From the NCBI RefSeq assembly GCF_020382885.2, contig NC_058497.1, forward strand, positions 20,018,330 through 20,082,329: a stretch of DNA of 64,000 nt, read 5' to 3'. This document shows, piece after piece, positions 48,790-60,528 of this stretch. The translations under genes were made by a program, and so were the position numbers. The notes beneath the pieces are model-generated. The model was not told the DNA's origin and ran no database searches. It saw only the letters and a list, made by a program, of their open reading frames with translations. The DNA comes from Scatophagus argus (lineage: Eukaryota > Chordata > Actinopteri > Scatophagidae). Every line of letters begins with the position of its first letter. Position 1 is the first letter of the stretch.

Positions 48790-49755
48790 GACAAATTGGC
48801 ACAGATATTAGAAAAATGTCAAAAATTGAATGATTGAAATGAATTGTAATTTTTTGCTATTCTTTACTACTGCATAAATCATTATTTAAGACTATTTATT
48901 TGATTAGTCTACTGCGCTTGGAGCTTCTGAAACTTGATTGTTGAATCTCCAGCGTATATTGTATGGTATTTGTAATTATCTAACATCAGATCATAACGCT
49001 GTATATCGTATGTTTTACTGTAACAATCAATTTTCTTTTATAAAACTATTGTTTTCTCGTTTTCACTCAACAGCAAAAAATAAAATGAACCTATGCATTT
49101 GGTTTTATGTGTTGGTGGGTCCTTGTTTTTGTTTGCCATGCAAAGTAAAATTAGTCAGAACAAGACTTATTGCTGACCACTGACACCTACCACTTCACAA
49201 CATGATGGGTTTGATGCTGAAGATTAATAACTCTTTTTAACGGTATGTAAAGCATGATGACTATGCAATGTGCCATTGTTAGTGTCAACCATACAAGTTA
49301 AACCAGCGTTTTCCTCAAGTCCTCAATTTGGAGGCCATTGAAAACAGAAAAGTTGGTGTCATTCACTGTGTGTGTGTGTGTGTGTGTTGTTTCTGTATAC
49401 TTTTTAATTTTTCTATATTTTTGCAAAATCTTCACGATTAACTTAAATATTAATGGCACAGATACCAACAATAAGGCATAGCAGTCGTTTATTGTTTATA
49501 CACGCCTGTCATATCTGTGCTCCGTTTGGCTGCTACACAAGTCAGTAATCAGTTTTAATGTTGTCTCCCCAAATGAACAATGATGTAAGAATATAAAAAT
49601 CTGCTGAGTTTGATTTTTTGTTTAAAAAGCAGTGCAGTCACAGTCAGGCTGAACAATAAGCTAGTTAGAAGTCAAGTACTTTTGAAATGCTCATGTAAAA
49701 TGAATTGCAGACATTAATTTGTGTACTGTTTAGTTTCTTGTTAGAAAGCAATTTA

Positions 49756-50676
49756 TCAAATATCTCTTTTGGACAAGCCAAATAGGACATTGTTTTTCAG
49801 TGCATGAAAAAATGTCTCATCTCTGAGGCCATAAATGAGAGGACTTAGACATTTTGGACCAAGAGTAAACATTATGTAGTTAAAGTACCTAACATCAGAA
49901 AATAACCTAACGCTGACCTGAAGCACAGCTGCTTCTATGAATGGGCACCACAAACCGATGACGCAGAGCAGTAGCTGGATAGCATGAAGAATTACTGTTT
50001 TGAGTCCTTTACTTGAAGATTGTTTATTCTCTCCTGACGCTGCTTTGGCTACTTTCATTATTTGAACATAACAGAATATAATGATGACGCACATGATGAA
50101 GAAGTAAAACTGTTGTAAAGCTGATCTAACGTGACTCTGCCATTCCTTCAAAACAAATGTTTCCGCAGTGCATATCATGTATTGTCTGTACATGCTACGA
50201 GAGGCTGATGCAAAGAAAGTGGAGAGAATAATAATGCAGGGTGCAGAGCTGATGCCGTGAATGATGTGGATGCAGCACAGAGTACTGCGTGTGGAGCACA
50301 GCTCTGCATGTCGGAGGGGCATGCAAATGGCCACGTAGCGCTCCAGGGTCATTGCTGTCAGAGTAACTGGTGTCACTATCACATTCAGAACTGCCACAGT
50401 GCAGATAATGATACACAACCAAACTTGAATTGTAAAGTGAAAATGGGTCATGAGAAGAAGGATATCAGATAGAAGTAAAAACATGCTATCAGACAGTAGT
50501 GTAACAGCAAATAAGATGTAGCGTGCAGTTGTGTGGAAGCATTCCTTTTTGAAAAATGTCACAATGAGTAACAAATCAGTGGTAAGAAAAATCAATATCA
50601 CAATCTGGACAATAAAAATCCGGTAACGAGTCTGGCTCCCCACTACCTGACTGCCATCCGATGAATTGTCAGCCAT
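49756..50676 (-). CDS. Odorant receptor 131-2-like, array copy 5
   Basis: A 306-residue intact receptor, with the most distinct N terminus of the array (SQVVGSQTRYRIFIVQ) and HFHFTIQVW at the start of helix 3. It shares FSDVRYFNY and C terminus SKRDI with copy 1, and CTAETFVLKE with copy 4. The untranslated first exon donor is at about 50863. Confidence 0.93.
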   Translation of the reverse strand: MADNSSDGSQVVGSQTRYRIFIVQIVILIFLTTDLLLIVTFFKKECFHTTARYILFAVTLLSDSMFLLLSDILLLMTHFHFTIQVWLCIIICTVAVLNVIVTPVTLTAMTLERYVAICMPLRHAELCSTRSTLCCIHIIHGISSAPCIIILSTFFASASRSMYRQYMICTAETFVLKEWQSHVRSALQQFYFFIMCVIIIFCYVQIMKVAKAASGENKQSSSKGLKTVILHAIQLLLCVIGLWCPFIEAAVLQVSVRLFSDVRYFNYIMFTLGPKCLSPLIYGLRDETFFHALKNNVLFGLSKRDI

Positions 50677-51177
50677 GTATTAAATGAGTCTGTTGAAAGA
50701 AAATGAGATTCTTATCACAACAAGACCAAAGCATCCCTGATGCTCATCCACAGCATCTTGACACACATTTCCAAAGCTGTGTGTTCAAAGCCAGAGTGAA
50801 GCCTGACTTTATTGGATTGACTGGAGTACAAGCAGAGTAAGAGACAATTAAAATTAACTCACCGTGTCGTCATCATTGCCACTTTCTCCTCATCTCCCAG
50901 AGGCTATCTGGGTTGCTGTAAACAAGCCACAGTTAGCTTGGGTTAAACTGTTGTACAGTCTCTGTCCTGAAGGTCACAGATTAACATGAACATACCGTAT
51001 CTTGATGGTGATGTACTGGGTTCTTTTACAGACAACAAAGACATTTTGAAAGTATGGCTCAGAACCTTTACTGGACCAACACATGCAGGTAAATAGTCCA
51101 TGTGTGACTCTTAAGTTATCTAGTAGAGCTTTTTACCCAGAAGGAGAGCCAGACATCATCAACAGACCACATTCATT

Positions 51178-51480
51178 GAAGGAGTGGGATGGTGGAAGTG
51201 TGGACCCCCCCCCGAAGCAACACTAAGGCCTACAAGTTAAGAGAGTCAAACCAAGGAGCTGAGGATTATTTGTTCCAACTCCTCCCCCTCCGTGACTGAA
51301 GGTCGTGCTGCCACCATCCTAAATCCTGCCCACCAGAAATGTATCTCTGTAAATTATGGTAAATAAATGGTGCTCGCCCTTTTTTGAACTACAACCCTGT
51401 GTTTGGTTATTTTAGCTTGATGTGGTTCCTAACCTGTCCAAATCCCAAAACCTTTAAATTTTAATTTTAAGTTCTAATCA
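51178..51480. other. Unclassified inserted sequence in unit 5
   Basis: Unit homology stops near 51175 (after AACAGACCACAT). What follows resembles no other unit: a C run, then a 3'-UTR-like stretch with AATAAATGG near 51362. Possibly the end of a mobile element; class not determined. Confidence 0.4.
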
Positions 51481-51950
51481 TGTGTGTCACACAGTCAAGT
51501 GACATCGTCTCTCTAGCGTGTCCTGAATCTTCCTTGGGACCTTCTCCCGGTAAATCAAGATCCCCGCCTTTCGGCTCAGCTCCTTCTTCACCACGATGGA
51601 CCGATGCATCAACCACATTGCTGCTGTCACTGCACTGATCCGTCTGTCAAAATCACGCTCCCATCTTCCCCCACTCATGAAAGAGACCCCAAGATACTTA
51701 AACTCCTCCACTTGAGACAGGAGCTGTCCTCTGACCTTGAGGGGGCAGACCACCTTTTTTCTTGTCAAGAACCATGACCTCAAATCTGGAGGTGTTGGTG
51801 TTGGTACCGCTCAATTTTCCACACGAGCTCAGGCTCTTTCCCTCCCGGGTAGGTGACATTCCGTGTCCCCATAACCAGAGTTTTTGTCCAGGGTTTGGGT
51901 CGCTGGGGCCCCCGCCTGCAGCTGACCACAAAATACATATCCAAGGGTGT
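51481..51950 (-). mobile_element. Non-LTR retrotransposon fragment in unit 5
   Basis: On the minus strand, 51760-51490 encodes the stretch after the polymerase core of a LINE: VEEFKYLGVSFMSGGRWERD, FDRRISAVTAAMWLMHRSIV, VKKELSRKAGILIYREKVPR. The frame upstream (about 51820-51740) reads SRFEVMVLDKKKGG in another frame, so the copy is frameshifted. Only a fragment of ORF2 is present. It is a different family from the L2-like passenger. Clade not determined. It replaces the Tc1-like and most of the L2-like parts expected in this unit. Confidence 0.7.
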
Positions 51951-52765
51951 TAGATAATATTACCATAATTTTACTCTAATACTTTTAATTGTAGAGCAGA
52001 TATGATTTTCTGTTCTGTGTCTTCAATGGCAGAACAGACATGATAATCTTACTGGCTATGGGATACAATCACTGTTAAATTGAGGGCCTTCACAAAACAA
52101 TTCATCACAACAAGTGCAAATCTGTGCAATTAGATATTTATGTTACTTAGTTTGAGGGCTAACTGGCAAAATACTCTTACCAGACGCCAGTTTATGGACG
52201 CACACTTAAAGATTTGAGGTATTGTTGAGCCAGATGGTGCTTTATGGATTTTATGGATGCTGAATCAGTCATTGTCACGTTGTGTCTGCCTTTTTTTTTT
52301 TGGAAGAAATTTCAATTTACTGCAACTGGAACTTTTCTCTGTGATACTGGGTGATGTTAGAGAGACAAACTATCTTATTATGAACTATTTTTCAAGCTAC
52401 TGGTGTGGATCCTGGAATATCAAGTATGAGAATGTTTATTAAACATCACATTGTTCTGCAAGGATTTATTGCAAACAAAACTGGTAGGGTTGTCAAATCT
52501 GCAGTTCATCTATTACAATAACATCAGCCACGCAGAAATAACAATTGCAATTGTCCAAAGTGTCATGTTGCACAAGAAAAAGAAGAAAAAGAAGGCATGC
52601 TTTATTAATCCCCTCAGAGAAATGATTTTTTCCCACTCTTGTTATTGACACACAGGCACAAGCAGGACCTATACATGTGCGTTAATGCATAACACAGATT
52701 TAATGTTAAAATATTCAAGCAAATTTTCTTGATTGAAAGCCATTACATGTTATACGTTGAAGCAC

Positions 52766-52960
52766 ATATTCATTGAAGGTAATCAATGTAACATTAACAA
52801 TCAAAATAATTGGGTTAGACGTATTCAGAACAAAGTAAACATATAATAATGATCACAGTGAGCACAAAGAGTTTGATATTGGAGGCCAAGGCAAGATGGA
52901 CAGAATAATAATGCAGGGTTCAGAGCTGAGGCTGAGAATGATGAGGATGCATCTGCTGTT
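52766..52960 (-). pseudogene. Decayed odorant receptor relic, unit 6
   Basis: Third copy of the helix 4/helix 5 relic next to diablo intron 5 sequence. Confidence 0.6.
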
Positions 52961-53108
52961 TGTTTCTGGGAAGATGTCTCTCAGTTGTGCATAATATGAA
53001 AAATGTGGCCGTCTTCTTCAGGTCATCAGGTTGTGTTTGAACTTAAACCGGTGTCAACACTTTAACCTTCTCAGCAATTTTACAGACTGAGTCTTTGTGT
53101 GTTTCCAG

Positions 53109-53314
53109 GAGCTGAACAGAGATCCATCATAGTGAGGACAAACATTCAGGTGGCACAGTCGCAGGTGGAAAAGGCCCAGAAACTGTCAGCGGATGCATAT
53201 AAGAAGTTGGCTGAGACTAAAGTGGAAAAGATTCAAAGGATGGCAGAATACGCTGCATTTCAAGAAGATAGCAAGGAGCCTGAGCTGCATGAGGCTTATC
53301 TACGAGAGGATTAA
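53109..53314 (+). pseudogene. Duplicated diablo last exon, copy 3 (open, acceptor intact)
   Basis: Encodes the same protein sequence as the copy at 34984-35189 (RSIIVRTN, AQKLSADAYKK, AFQEDSKEPE, ending AYLRED) and shares its downstream sequence almost base for base. This shows that units 2 and 6 are recent duplicates of each other. Confidence 0.85.
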
Positions 53315-54251
53315 GACAAATTGGCACAGATATTAGAAAAATGTAAAAAAAAAAATCTGAATTTGAAAGTTTAATGAAATGATTTGCCAACTATTTGCTA
53401 TTCTTTACTACTGCATAAATCATTATTTAAGACTATTTATTTGATTTGATAGTATTTGTCTGCTGCGCTTGGAGCTTCAGGAACAGCATATATTGTATGA
53501 TATTTGGAATTATCTAACATCAGATCATAACGCTGTATATCATATGTTTTACTGTAACAATCAATTTTCTTTTATAAAACTATTGTTTTTTTGTTTTCAC
53601 TCAATAGCAAAAAATAAAATGAATCGATGCATTTGATTTTGGTGGGTCCTTGTTTTTGTTTACCATATAAAGTAAAATTAGTCAGAACAAGACTTATTGC
53701 TGACCACTGACACCTACCACTTCACAACATGATGGGTTTGATGCTGAAGATTAATGACTCTTTTCAACAGTACGTAAAGCATGATGACTATGCAATGTGC
53801 CATTGTTAGTGTCAGCCATACAAGTTAAAACAGCATTTTGTCCTCAAGTCCTCAATTTGGAGGCCATTGAAAACAGAAAAGTTGGTGTCATTCACTGTGT
53901 GTGTGTGTGTGGTGCTTTTCTATACTTTTTTTATTTTTCTATATTTTTGCAAAATCTTCATGATTAACTTAAATATTAATAGCACAGATACCAACAATAA
54001 GGCATAGCAGTTGTTTATTGTTTATACACTCCTGTCACGTCTGTGCTCCGTTTGGGTGCTACACAAGCCGGTAATCAGTTTTAATGTTAGAATGCAAAAA
54101 TCTGCTGAGCTTGTATTATTGCTTGAAAAGCAGTGCAGTCGCAGTCAGGCTTAACAATAAGCCAGATAGAAGTCTACTATTTTTGAAATGCTAAAATGAA
54201 TTGCAGACATTAATTTGCGCACTGTTTAGTTTCTTGTTAGAAAACAATTTA

Positions 54252-55172
54252 TCAAATATTTCTCTTCAACAAGCCAAATAGGATATTGTTTTTCAGTGCA
54301 TGAAAAAATGTCTCATCTCTGAGGCCATAAATGAGAGGACTTAGGCATTTTGGACCAAGCGAAAACATTATGTAGTTAAAGTACCTAACATCAATAAATA
54401 ACCTAACACTGACCTGAGGCACAGCTGCTTCTATGAATGGGCACCACAAACGGATGACACAGAGCAGTAGCTGGATAGCATGAAGAACTACTGTTTTGAG
54501 TCCTTTACTTGAAGATTGTTTATTCTCTCCTGACGCTGCTTTGGCTACTTTCATTATTTGAACATAACAGAATATAATGATGATGCACATGATGAAGAAG
54601 TAAAACTGTTGTAAAGCTGATCTAACGTGACTCTGCCATTCCTTCAAAACAAATATTTCCACAGTGCATATCATGTATTGTCTGTACATGCTACGAGAAG
54701 CTGATGCAAAGAAAGTGGAGAGAATAATAATGCAGGGTACAGAGCTGATGCCGTGAATGATGTGGATGCAGTACAGAGTACTGCGTGTGGAGCACAGCTC
54801 TGCATGTCGGAGGGGCATGCAAATGGCCACGTAGCGCTCCAGGGTCATTGCTGTCAGAGTAACTGGTGTGGCTATCACATTCAGAAATGCCACAGTGCAG
54901 ATAATGATACACAACCAGACTTGAATTGTAAATTCAAAATAGGTCATGAGAAGAAGGATATTAGATACAAGTAAAAACATGCTATCAGACAGTAGTGTAA
55001 CAGCAAATAAGATGTAGCGTGCAGTTGTGTGGAAGCATTCCTTTTTGAAAAATGTCACAATGAGTAACAAATCAGTGCTAAGAAAAATCAATATCACAAT
55101 CTGGACAATAATAATCCGGTTATTATTCTGGTTCAACACTACCTGACCACCATCCGATGAATTGTCAGCCAT
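54252..55172 (-). CDS. Odorant receptor 131-2-like, array copy 6
   Basis: A 306-residue intact receptor. From helix 2 onwards it matches copy 2 (LLVSNILLLMTYFEF, VIRLWCPFIEAAVPQ, FSLGPK, LKRNI), but its N terminus (NQNNNRIIIVQ) matches copy 1, which suggests a conversion tract. The untranslated first exon donor is at about 55362. The upstream flank has a deletion near 55457 (TGTACATCATCAACAGACC). Confidence 0.93.
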   Translation of the reverse strand: MADNSSDGGQVVLNQNNNRIIIVQIVILIFLSTDLLLIVTFFKKECFHTTARYILFAVTLLSDSMFLLVSNILLLMTYFEFTIQVWLCIIICTVAFLNVIATPVTLTAMTLERYVAICMPLRHAELCSTRSTLYCIHIIHGISSVPCIIILSTFFASASRSMYRQYMICTVEIFVLKEWQSHVRSALQQFYFFIMCIIIIFCYVQIMKVAKAASGENKQSSSKGLKTVVLHAIQLLLCVIRLWCPFIEAAVPQVSVRLFIDVRYFNYIMFSLGPKCLSPLIYGLRDETFFHALKNNILFGLLKRNI

Positions 55173-56003
55173 GTATTAAATGAGTTTGTTGAAAGAAAAT
55201 GAGATTCTTATCACAACAAGACCAAAGCATCCCTGATGTTCATCCACAGAATCTTGACACACATTTCTAAAGCCGTGTGTTCAAAGCCAAAGCATTCTGA
55301 GTGAAGCCTGACTTTATAGGATTGACTGGAGTACAAGCAGAGACAATTAAAATTAACTCACCGTGTCGTCATCATTGCCACTTTCTTCTCATCTCCCAGT
55401 GGCTATCTGGGTTGCTGTAAACAAGCCACAGTTAACTTGGGTTAAACTGCTGTACATCATCAACAGACCACATCTCATGTGGGCAGCAATGCCTGCTCTA
55501 ACAGTAGACAACATCTGACCCACATGCACTCTCAGATAGAGAGCAGACATCCTTTAGGAGGCATGGCTGCTGACAGATTTGTTTATCCACATATGTAGGT
55601 TTCGAGTTCAGAAAAAATATATTTTAGAGTTTTGTATGTCTTGTAGTTACATAGATCTGGAAAGATTAACCCTCTCAATCTGGAGTAGCAGACATTTATA
55701 TTTTAACCTCTGTCTGTGAGACGTTCCTCAGTCTCTGAGGTGAGCGAGGCAACAGGTGTTACAGCGAGGACCAAAGCAATGGACTGATAGTAGAATTTCA
55801 AAGACAAAGTAGATAGTCAGTCAGTTGGTCAATGTCGCTCACTCCCCCAATCTCTGCAAAAACAATTCAACACTGGCAGAATAAAACTTTTTTAGAAACT
55901 AGAGACTACAAGAGTTGTGGTTACTTAAAGCTCTGCTCATTGTATTTGTTGTTTTTGGACATACATGTTTTGTTTTCTATTTTTTGTACTTTGTAGCCCA
56001 GAG

Positions 56004-57007
56004 ATGTACAAATGCAAACAGTGTGGCCATGAGAGTGAAACTATAATAGGATTTACTCGTCATATGAAACTTCACAGTAATGCTCCAAACTGCCCTTTTA
56101 CCTATGGTGTCCCTGAATGTTCTCGTTCATTCAGAAAATTTGCAGTCTTCAAGTCTCATCTATACAGAGATCATAAAGGACATAAGTCTCACAGGAGTGA
56201 AGAAATTGACACAACACTGATTTGTCAGTTTGAGTTTTGTCAGGCTACATTTATAAATCTGAAGGATTTCCTTATTATTGCAAAGCTAGAGACTATATGA
56301 ATGACTAAAATGAATTAATTCAATCTATGGATATTTTCATGTGGAAGGGCAACAGAAAGAACATGCATCTAAAAATCCCAGAAGAACAATAATAAAGCAT
56401 ATGTTTATTTATGTTTAGGTGATGTTCTCACTCCAACGAGCTGGATGCTTAGCATTGAGGGACAAGTGGTTGTGGGTCCACAGCAGAACATTGTGGCTGG
56501 CATGGCAGTGTTTTTCTCGTGCTATTACATCTTCAATCTGGTGTACCAAGAGGATGCCTCGAGCACACTGGAATTCATTCAAGGGTAAGCGCTTCAAAGG
56601 GGATGCTAGTGGATTATTATTTAGTTACATTTTCCATTATGAATAACACATGGTGTAATTTTTCTTCAACTCCATGCATTGCAAAGCCTCTTTCTGCTTT
56701 AGCTTGCATGGACGGAATGTCTGCAATTAAAGCAAATTTTTGTTTTGAAGTTTTGCATATTTGGAAAAATGATAAGCTAGTCTCCACAACTTGATGGGTT
56801 TTGCTGTCTCTTCAAACAATGTATTTCATTAAGTGTCTTTTTCTCTGATTTTGTGACTTCAGATGCTTCATCGGGATCAACCCAACCTCTGGCACAAAGA
56901 TGACAAAGTGGATCAGTCCAAGAAGTGGGAAGGTGCACGAAAAGAGTAACAACAGTGTCAGCCCTCATATCTATGCACTTCTCAAAAGATTAATGGACTA
57001 TGAATGA
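56004..57007 (+). pseudogene. Fragment of a teleost multi-copy C2H2 zinc-finger gene (first and last exons only)
   Basis: An exon after acceptor TTTGTAG (about 55996) encodes MYKCKQCGHESETIIGFTRH and a second finger-like segment CSRSFRKFAVFKSHLYRDH. A third, CQFEFCQATFINLKDF, is cut short by a stop near 56298. Two further exons fit the C terminus of the same fish family: 56419-56584 (SWMLSIEGQVVVGPQQNIVA, then FNLVYQEDASSTLEFIQ) and 56863-57007 (CFIGINPTSGTKMTKWISPR, ending LLKRLMDYE), with GT-AG junctions. The large middle part of such genes is missing between 56300 and 56418. I know this family only as uncharacterised fish proteins and assign no function. The piece sits inside array unit 6, between 55895 and 57995, where unit homology is interrupted. 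Confidence 0.6.
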
Positions 57008-57358
57008 CTTTGAGCCTGTCGCAAAAGTAAGGACAATGACACACAGTATTTCTTTAACAAAAGTGGTTTCAAAATAAGTTTAGTTTTTACATGTTACACG
57101 TTTGACATTGTTGCTACAAATTTGAGTTGAATATGAGTGACTATGCTGCAATAGTCTTGTGCAGTCTGTCCAATGTTTATGCTTTCCATGCATATACCTA
57201 TTGGCTCATAAAAAGGAAAGTCACTTTAAGTTTCATACATTTCATACACATCTTTTATGCAATCTGGTACACTGTATTGAATATAATTGTATGATATAAT
57301 ACACACTGTATTAAGTCCAAATAAATGTGTTTTTGAAAGATGAAAGTGACATATTTTG

Positions 57359-57595
57359 TCATTGGAGGGAACTCACTCCAACGAAATTCGTGCTCTGCAT
57401 TTAACCCACCCAAGTGACGTGCACGCACACACAGCAAACCCGGGGCAGTGGGCGACCGCGTGCAGCGCCCGGGGAGCAGTGGGGGTTAGGTACCTTGCTC
57501 AAGGGTACCTCAGCCATGGACACCGGGACGGGGAATCAAACCAGCGATCCACCGGTTACGGGTCCGACACCCTAACCGCTGATCCACGACTGTAC
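57359..57595 (-). mobile_element. tRNA-derived SINE, second family, reverse orientation
   Basis: On the minus strand the head reads GTGGATCAGCGGTTAGGGTG with a box A-like TGGATCAGCGG, and box B GGTTTGATTCC (57542-57532), followed by the body seen on the plus strand as GGGGAGCAGTGGGGGTTAGG and TTGCTCAAGGGTACCTCAG. This is a widespread fish repeat by memory. It differs from the SINE at 63595. Confidence 0.65.
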
Positions 57596-57994
57596 TTTAT
57601 TTAACAGCTCAAGATAATCTAACGTAGTGTTGATATATTTTGGAGTATCAGCAGCCACAGCACGCCCAATTTCCTAAAGGTGACAAACAAAAATTAACTG
57701 TAAACCCATTCTACAGTAAGATACTGAATTATGAATAAGTAACAGCTATTTATTAGTAACATTAGTTGCCAAGTAACTCATGTAATTTGAATGGAATACA
57801 AGTTAAATATTGTAAACTAAAATACAATTAATGATTGTTTCTAATATAAAACAACAATACATTGCTGTAATTTATACACAGCAAAAAACTGCAAAACCTA
57901 TCCAGTAATTTAATATAATTATTTTTACAGTAATTAAAAACACTTTTACAGCACTTGGTATTTACTGTAAATTCTACAGGTAATTTGTTACAGT
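57596..57994. repeat. AT-rich stretch with repeated TACAGTAA-type motif
   Basis: Contains several ACAGTAA/TTACTGTA motifs in both orientations (for example near 57712, 57931, 57964 and 57987), as in a fish palindromic non-autonomous element. No gene. Confidence 0.35.
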
Positions 57995-58159
57995 ATGCAA
58001 TAATCTGTTGAGTTCGAATTGTTGCTTGAAAAGCAGTGCTGTCACAGCCAGGCTTAACAATAAGCTAGTTATAAGACAAGTACTTTTGAAATGCTCGTGT
58101 AAAATGAATTGCAGACATTAATTTGTGCACTGTTTAGTTTCTTGTTAGAAAACAATTTA

Positions 58160-58196
58160 TCAAATAGCTCTTTTGGACAAGCCAAATAGGATATTG
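58160..58196 (-). pseudogene. Odorant receptor terminal fragment (last dozen codons)
   Basis: Bases 57995-58159 match the receptor 3' flank of the array and 58160-58196 match the last 12 codons with the stop (SKRAI-type end, as in copy 4). Homology stops abruptly at 58196, where the unclassified repeat begins. The rest of the receptor is gone. Confidence 0.85.
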
Positions 58197-58718
58197 AGCG
58201 TCGTGGCTGACACTAAAAAGGCTGAACCCCGATGCACAGACAAAAGGCAGGGATGCGAGGCTGAGGTCTAAAAGCAAAAAATCTTTATTTAACAAAAATC
58301 ATAAACTAAACAAAAACAAAACCGGCTCACACTTACTGTGACTAGGATCAACTAAAGACTGTAGCAAAATGCATGGCATGGCAAGACGTTCATTCATTCA
58401 CAACACACATCACAACATTCCCGGCATGAAACAAAACACATTCAAACGCAACGCTCTGACACAGGTGACTGGGAACACGAGGACTAAATAGACAAGACAA
58501 TGAGACACAGGTGACACACATTAGGAGGGAGAAAGCAATCAGGAAAACCAAAAAGCAAAGCTACATGAAAACAGAACACACAGGGGAAGAGACGTTTTCA
58601 AAATAAAACAGGACATGACAAAAACCTTGAACCTAATACATGGAAACACAAGACACACATGGAACATGACACATGGACTCAAAACCAAAAGACAAAGCAT
58701 AAAAAACGCCAAGCATGA
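58197..58718. repeat. Unclassified interspersed repeat, second copy
   Basis: Begins AGCGTCGTGGCTGACACTAA like the copy at 23717 and shares blocks such as GACACAGGTGACACACATTA and GGAGGGAGAAAGCAATCA. It ends near 58718, where array-unit sequence resumes inside the Tc1-like remnant. Confidence 0.55.
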
Positions 58719-58799
58719 ATCTTGGTATCCTGAGGTATAAAGATTTCCCTTCACTGGAAGTAAGGGGCCAAGCCCAGTAATATAGAGGTGTGTCCCAGT
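58719..58799 (-). mobile_element. Tc1-like remnant, end piece only
   Basis: Only the right end of the unit's Tc1-like remnant is left (CTTGGTATCCTGAGGTATAA to GTGTGTCCCAG). The remainder was lost together with the receptor body. Confidence 0.75.
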
Positions 58800-59079
58800 A
58801 ACTGAAACTGAAGGGGCAACGCAGAGTCAATAATCAATGAGGAACATGTAATTGGTTAAACTAACCGATAATTTTCTCTCCAATTCAGTAATTCCCGTTG
58901 AGAAGTTGACGCAGCCATTGGCGACTATCAGAGTCAAGTTCCACTGATATCAATACTTTGGCAAAATGGCATACTGGTTCTGATTAATTGGCCCACTGTA
59001 GAGCTCCACCTTTAGCCATATTATGGCAGAGCGGACATGATAACCTTACTGGCTATGGGATGCAATCACAGTTTAATTG

Positions 59080-59760
59080 AGGGCCTTCACAAAACAGTTC
59101 ATCCTCATAAGTGTCTGGGAGTACACATCACGGACGAACTCACATTGACTCTGAACACCACACACATCACTCAGAAAGCCCAGCAGCATGTGTACTTTCT
59201 GCAGAAGCTGAGGAAAGCCCATTTCCCAACCCCTGCCCCAACAACATTCTATAGGGGGACTACTGAGAGCATCCTCTGCAGCGCCATCACAGCATGGTTT
59301 GGCAACTGCACTGCTGCAGACCGAAAGGCCCTGCAGCCAATTGTGAGGACGACAGAAAAAATCACTGGGGGCTCTTTTCCCTCTCTCACGGACCTTTCCA
59401 ACACTTGGTGTCTGTGCAAAGCCACAAGCATTAGCAGGGATACCACGGATCCCTCCCATGCACTCTTCTCCTTACTGCCATCAGGAAGAAGGTACCACAG
59501 CATCACTGCCCGCACATCCAGAATGTGGAAAAGCTTCTTCCCCCAGGCAATCAAACTGCTGAATAACTCCTGACTTAAGTTGTGCAATGCACCTTAAAAG
59601 CACAACTGCACTTTCTCTCTGCTGCTATCTATATATTTACATATACTTTACATATATTGCATACACTATGCATGTAACATATTCATCTATGTTGCTATTT
59701 ATATATGCTCTCTGCTGCTGTTTATATATTCTGCTGCTAATTATATATTTACTAAACATC
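59080..59760 (+). mobile_element. L2-like LINE fragment, unit 6/7
   Basis: Coding end open to 59573, with the same short 3' form as unit 2; the following 370 bases match unit 2 (39263-39637) closely. Confidence 0.75.
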
Positions 59761-60528
59761 ACATTGTTCTGCAAGGATTTATTGCAAACACAACTGGTAG
59801 GGTTGTCAAATCTGCAGTTCATCTACTACAATAATATCAGCCATGCAGAAATAACAATTGCAATTGTGCAAAGCATCATGTTGCACAAGAAAAAGAAGGC
59901 ATGCTTTATTAATCCCCTTATTGACACACAAGCACAAGCAGGACCTATGCATGTGCATTAATGCATAACACAGATTTAATGTTAAAGATTTAATGCTAAA
60001 GATTAACGATACATAAAGCATGATGACTATGCAATGTGCCATTGTTAGTGTCAACCATACAAGTTATAACAGCATTTTGTCCTCAAGTCCTCAATTTGGA
60101 GGCCACTGAAAACAGAAAAGTTGGTGTCATTCACTGTGTGTGTGTGTGTGGTGGTGTATACTTTTTCAGACATTTTGACAAAAATAAAATGCTTTGCAAA
60201 ATCTTCATGATTAACTTAAATATTAATGGCACAGATACCAACAACAAGGCATAGCAGTTGTTTATTGTTTATACACTCCTGTCATATCTGTGCTCCGTTT
60301 GGGTGCTACACGAGCTGGTAATCAGTTTTAATGTTGTCTCCTCAAATGAACAATGATGTAAGAATACAATAATCTGCTGAGTTCGACTTGTTGCTTGAAA
60401 AGCAGTGCAGTCACAGTCAGACTTAACAATTAGCTAGTTAGAAGTCAAGTACTTTTGAAACGCTCATGTAAAATGAATTGCAGACATTAATTTGCGCACT
60501 GGTTAGTTTCTTGTTAGAAAACAATTTA

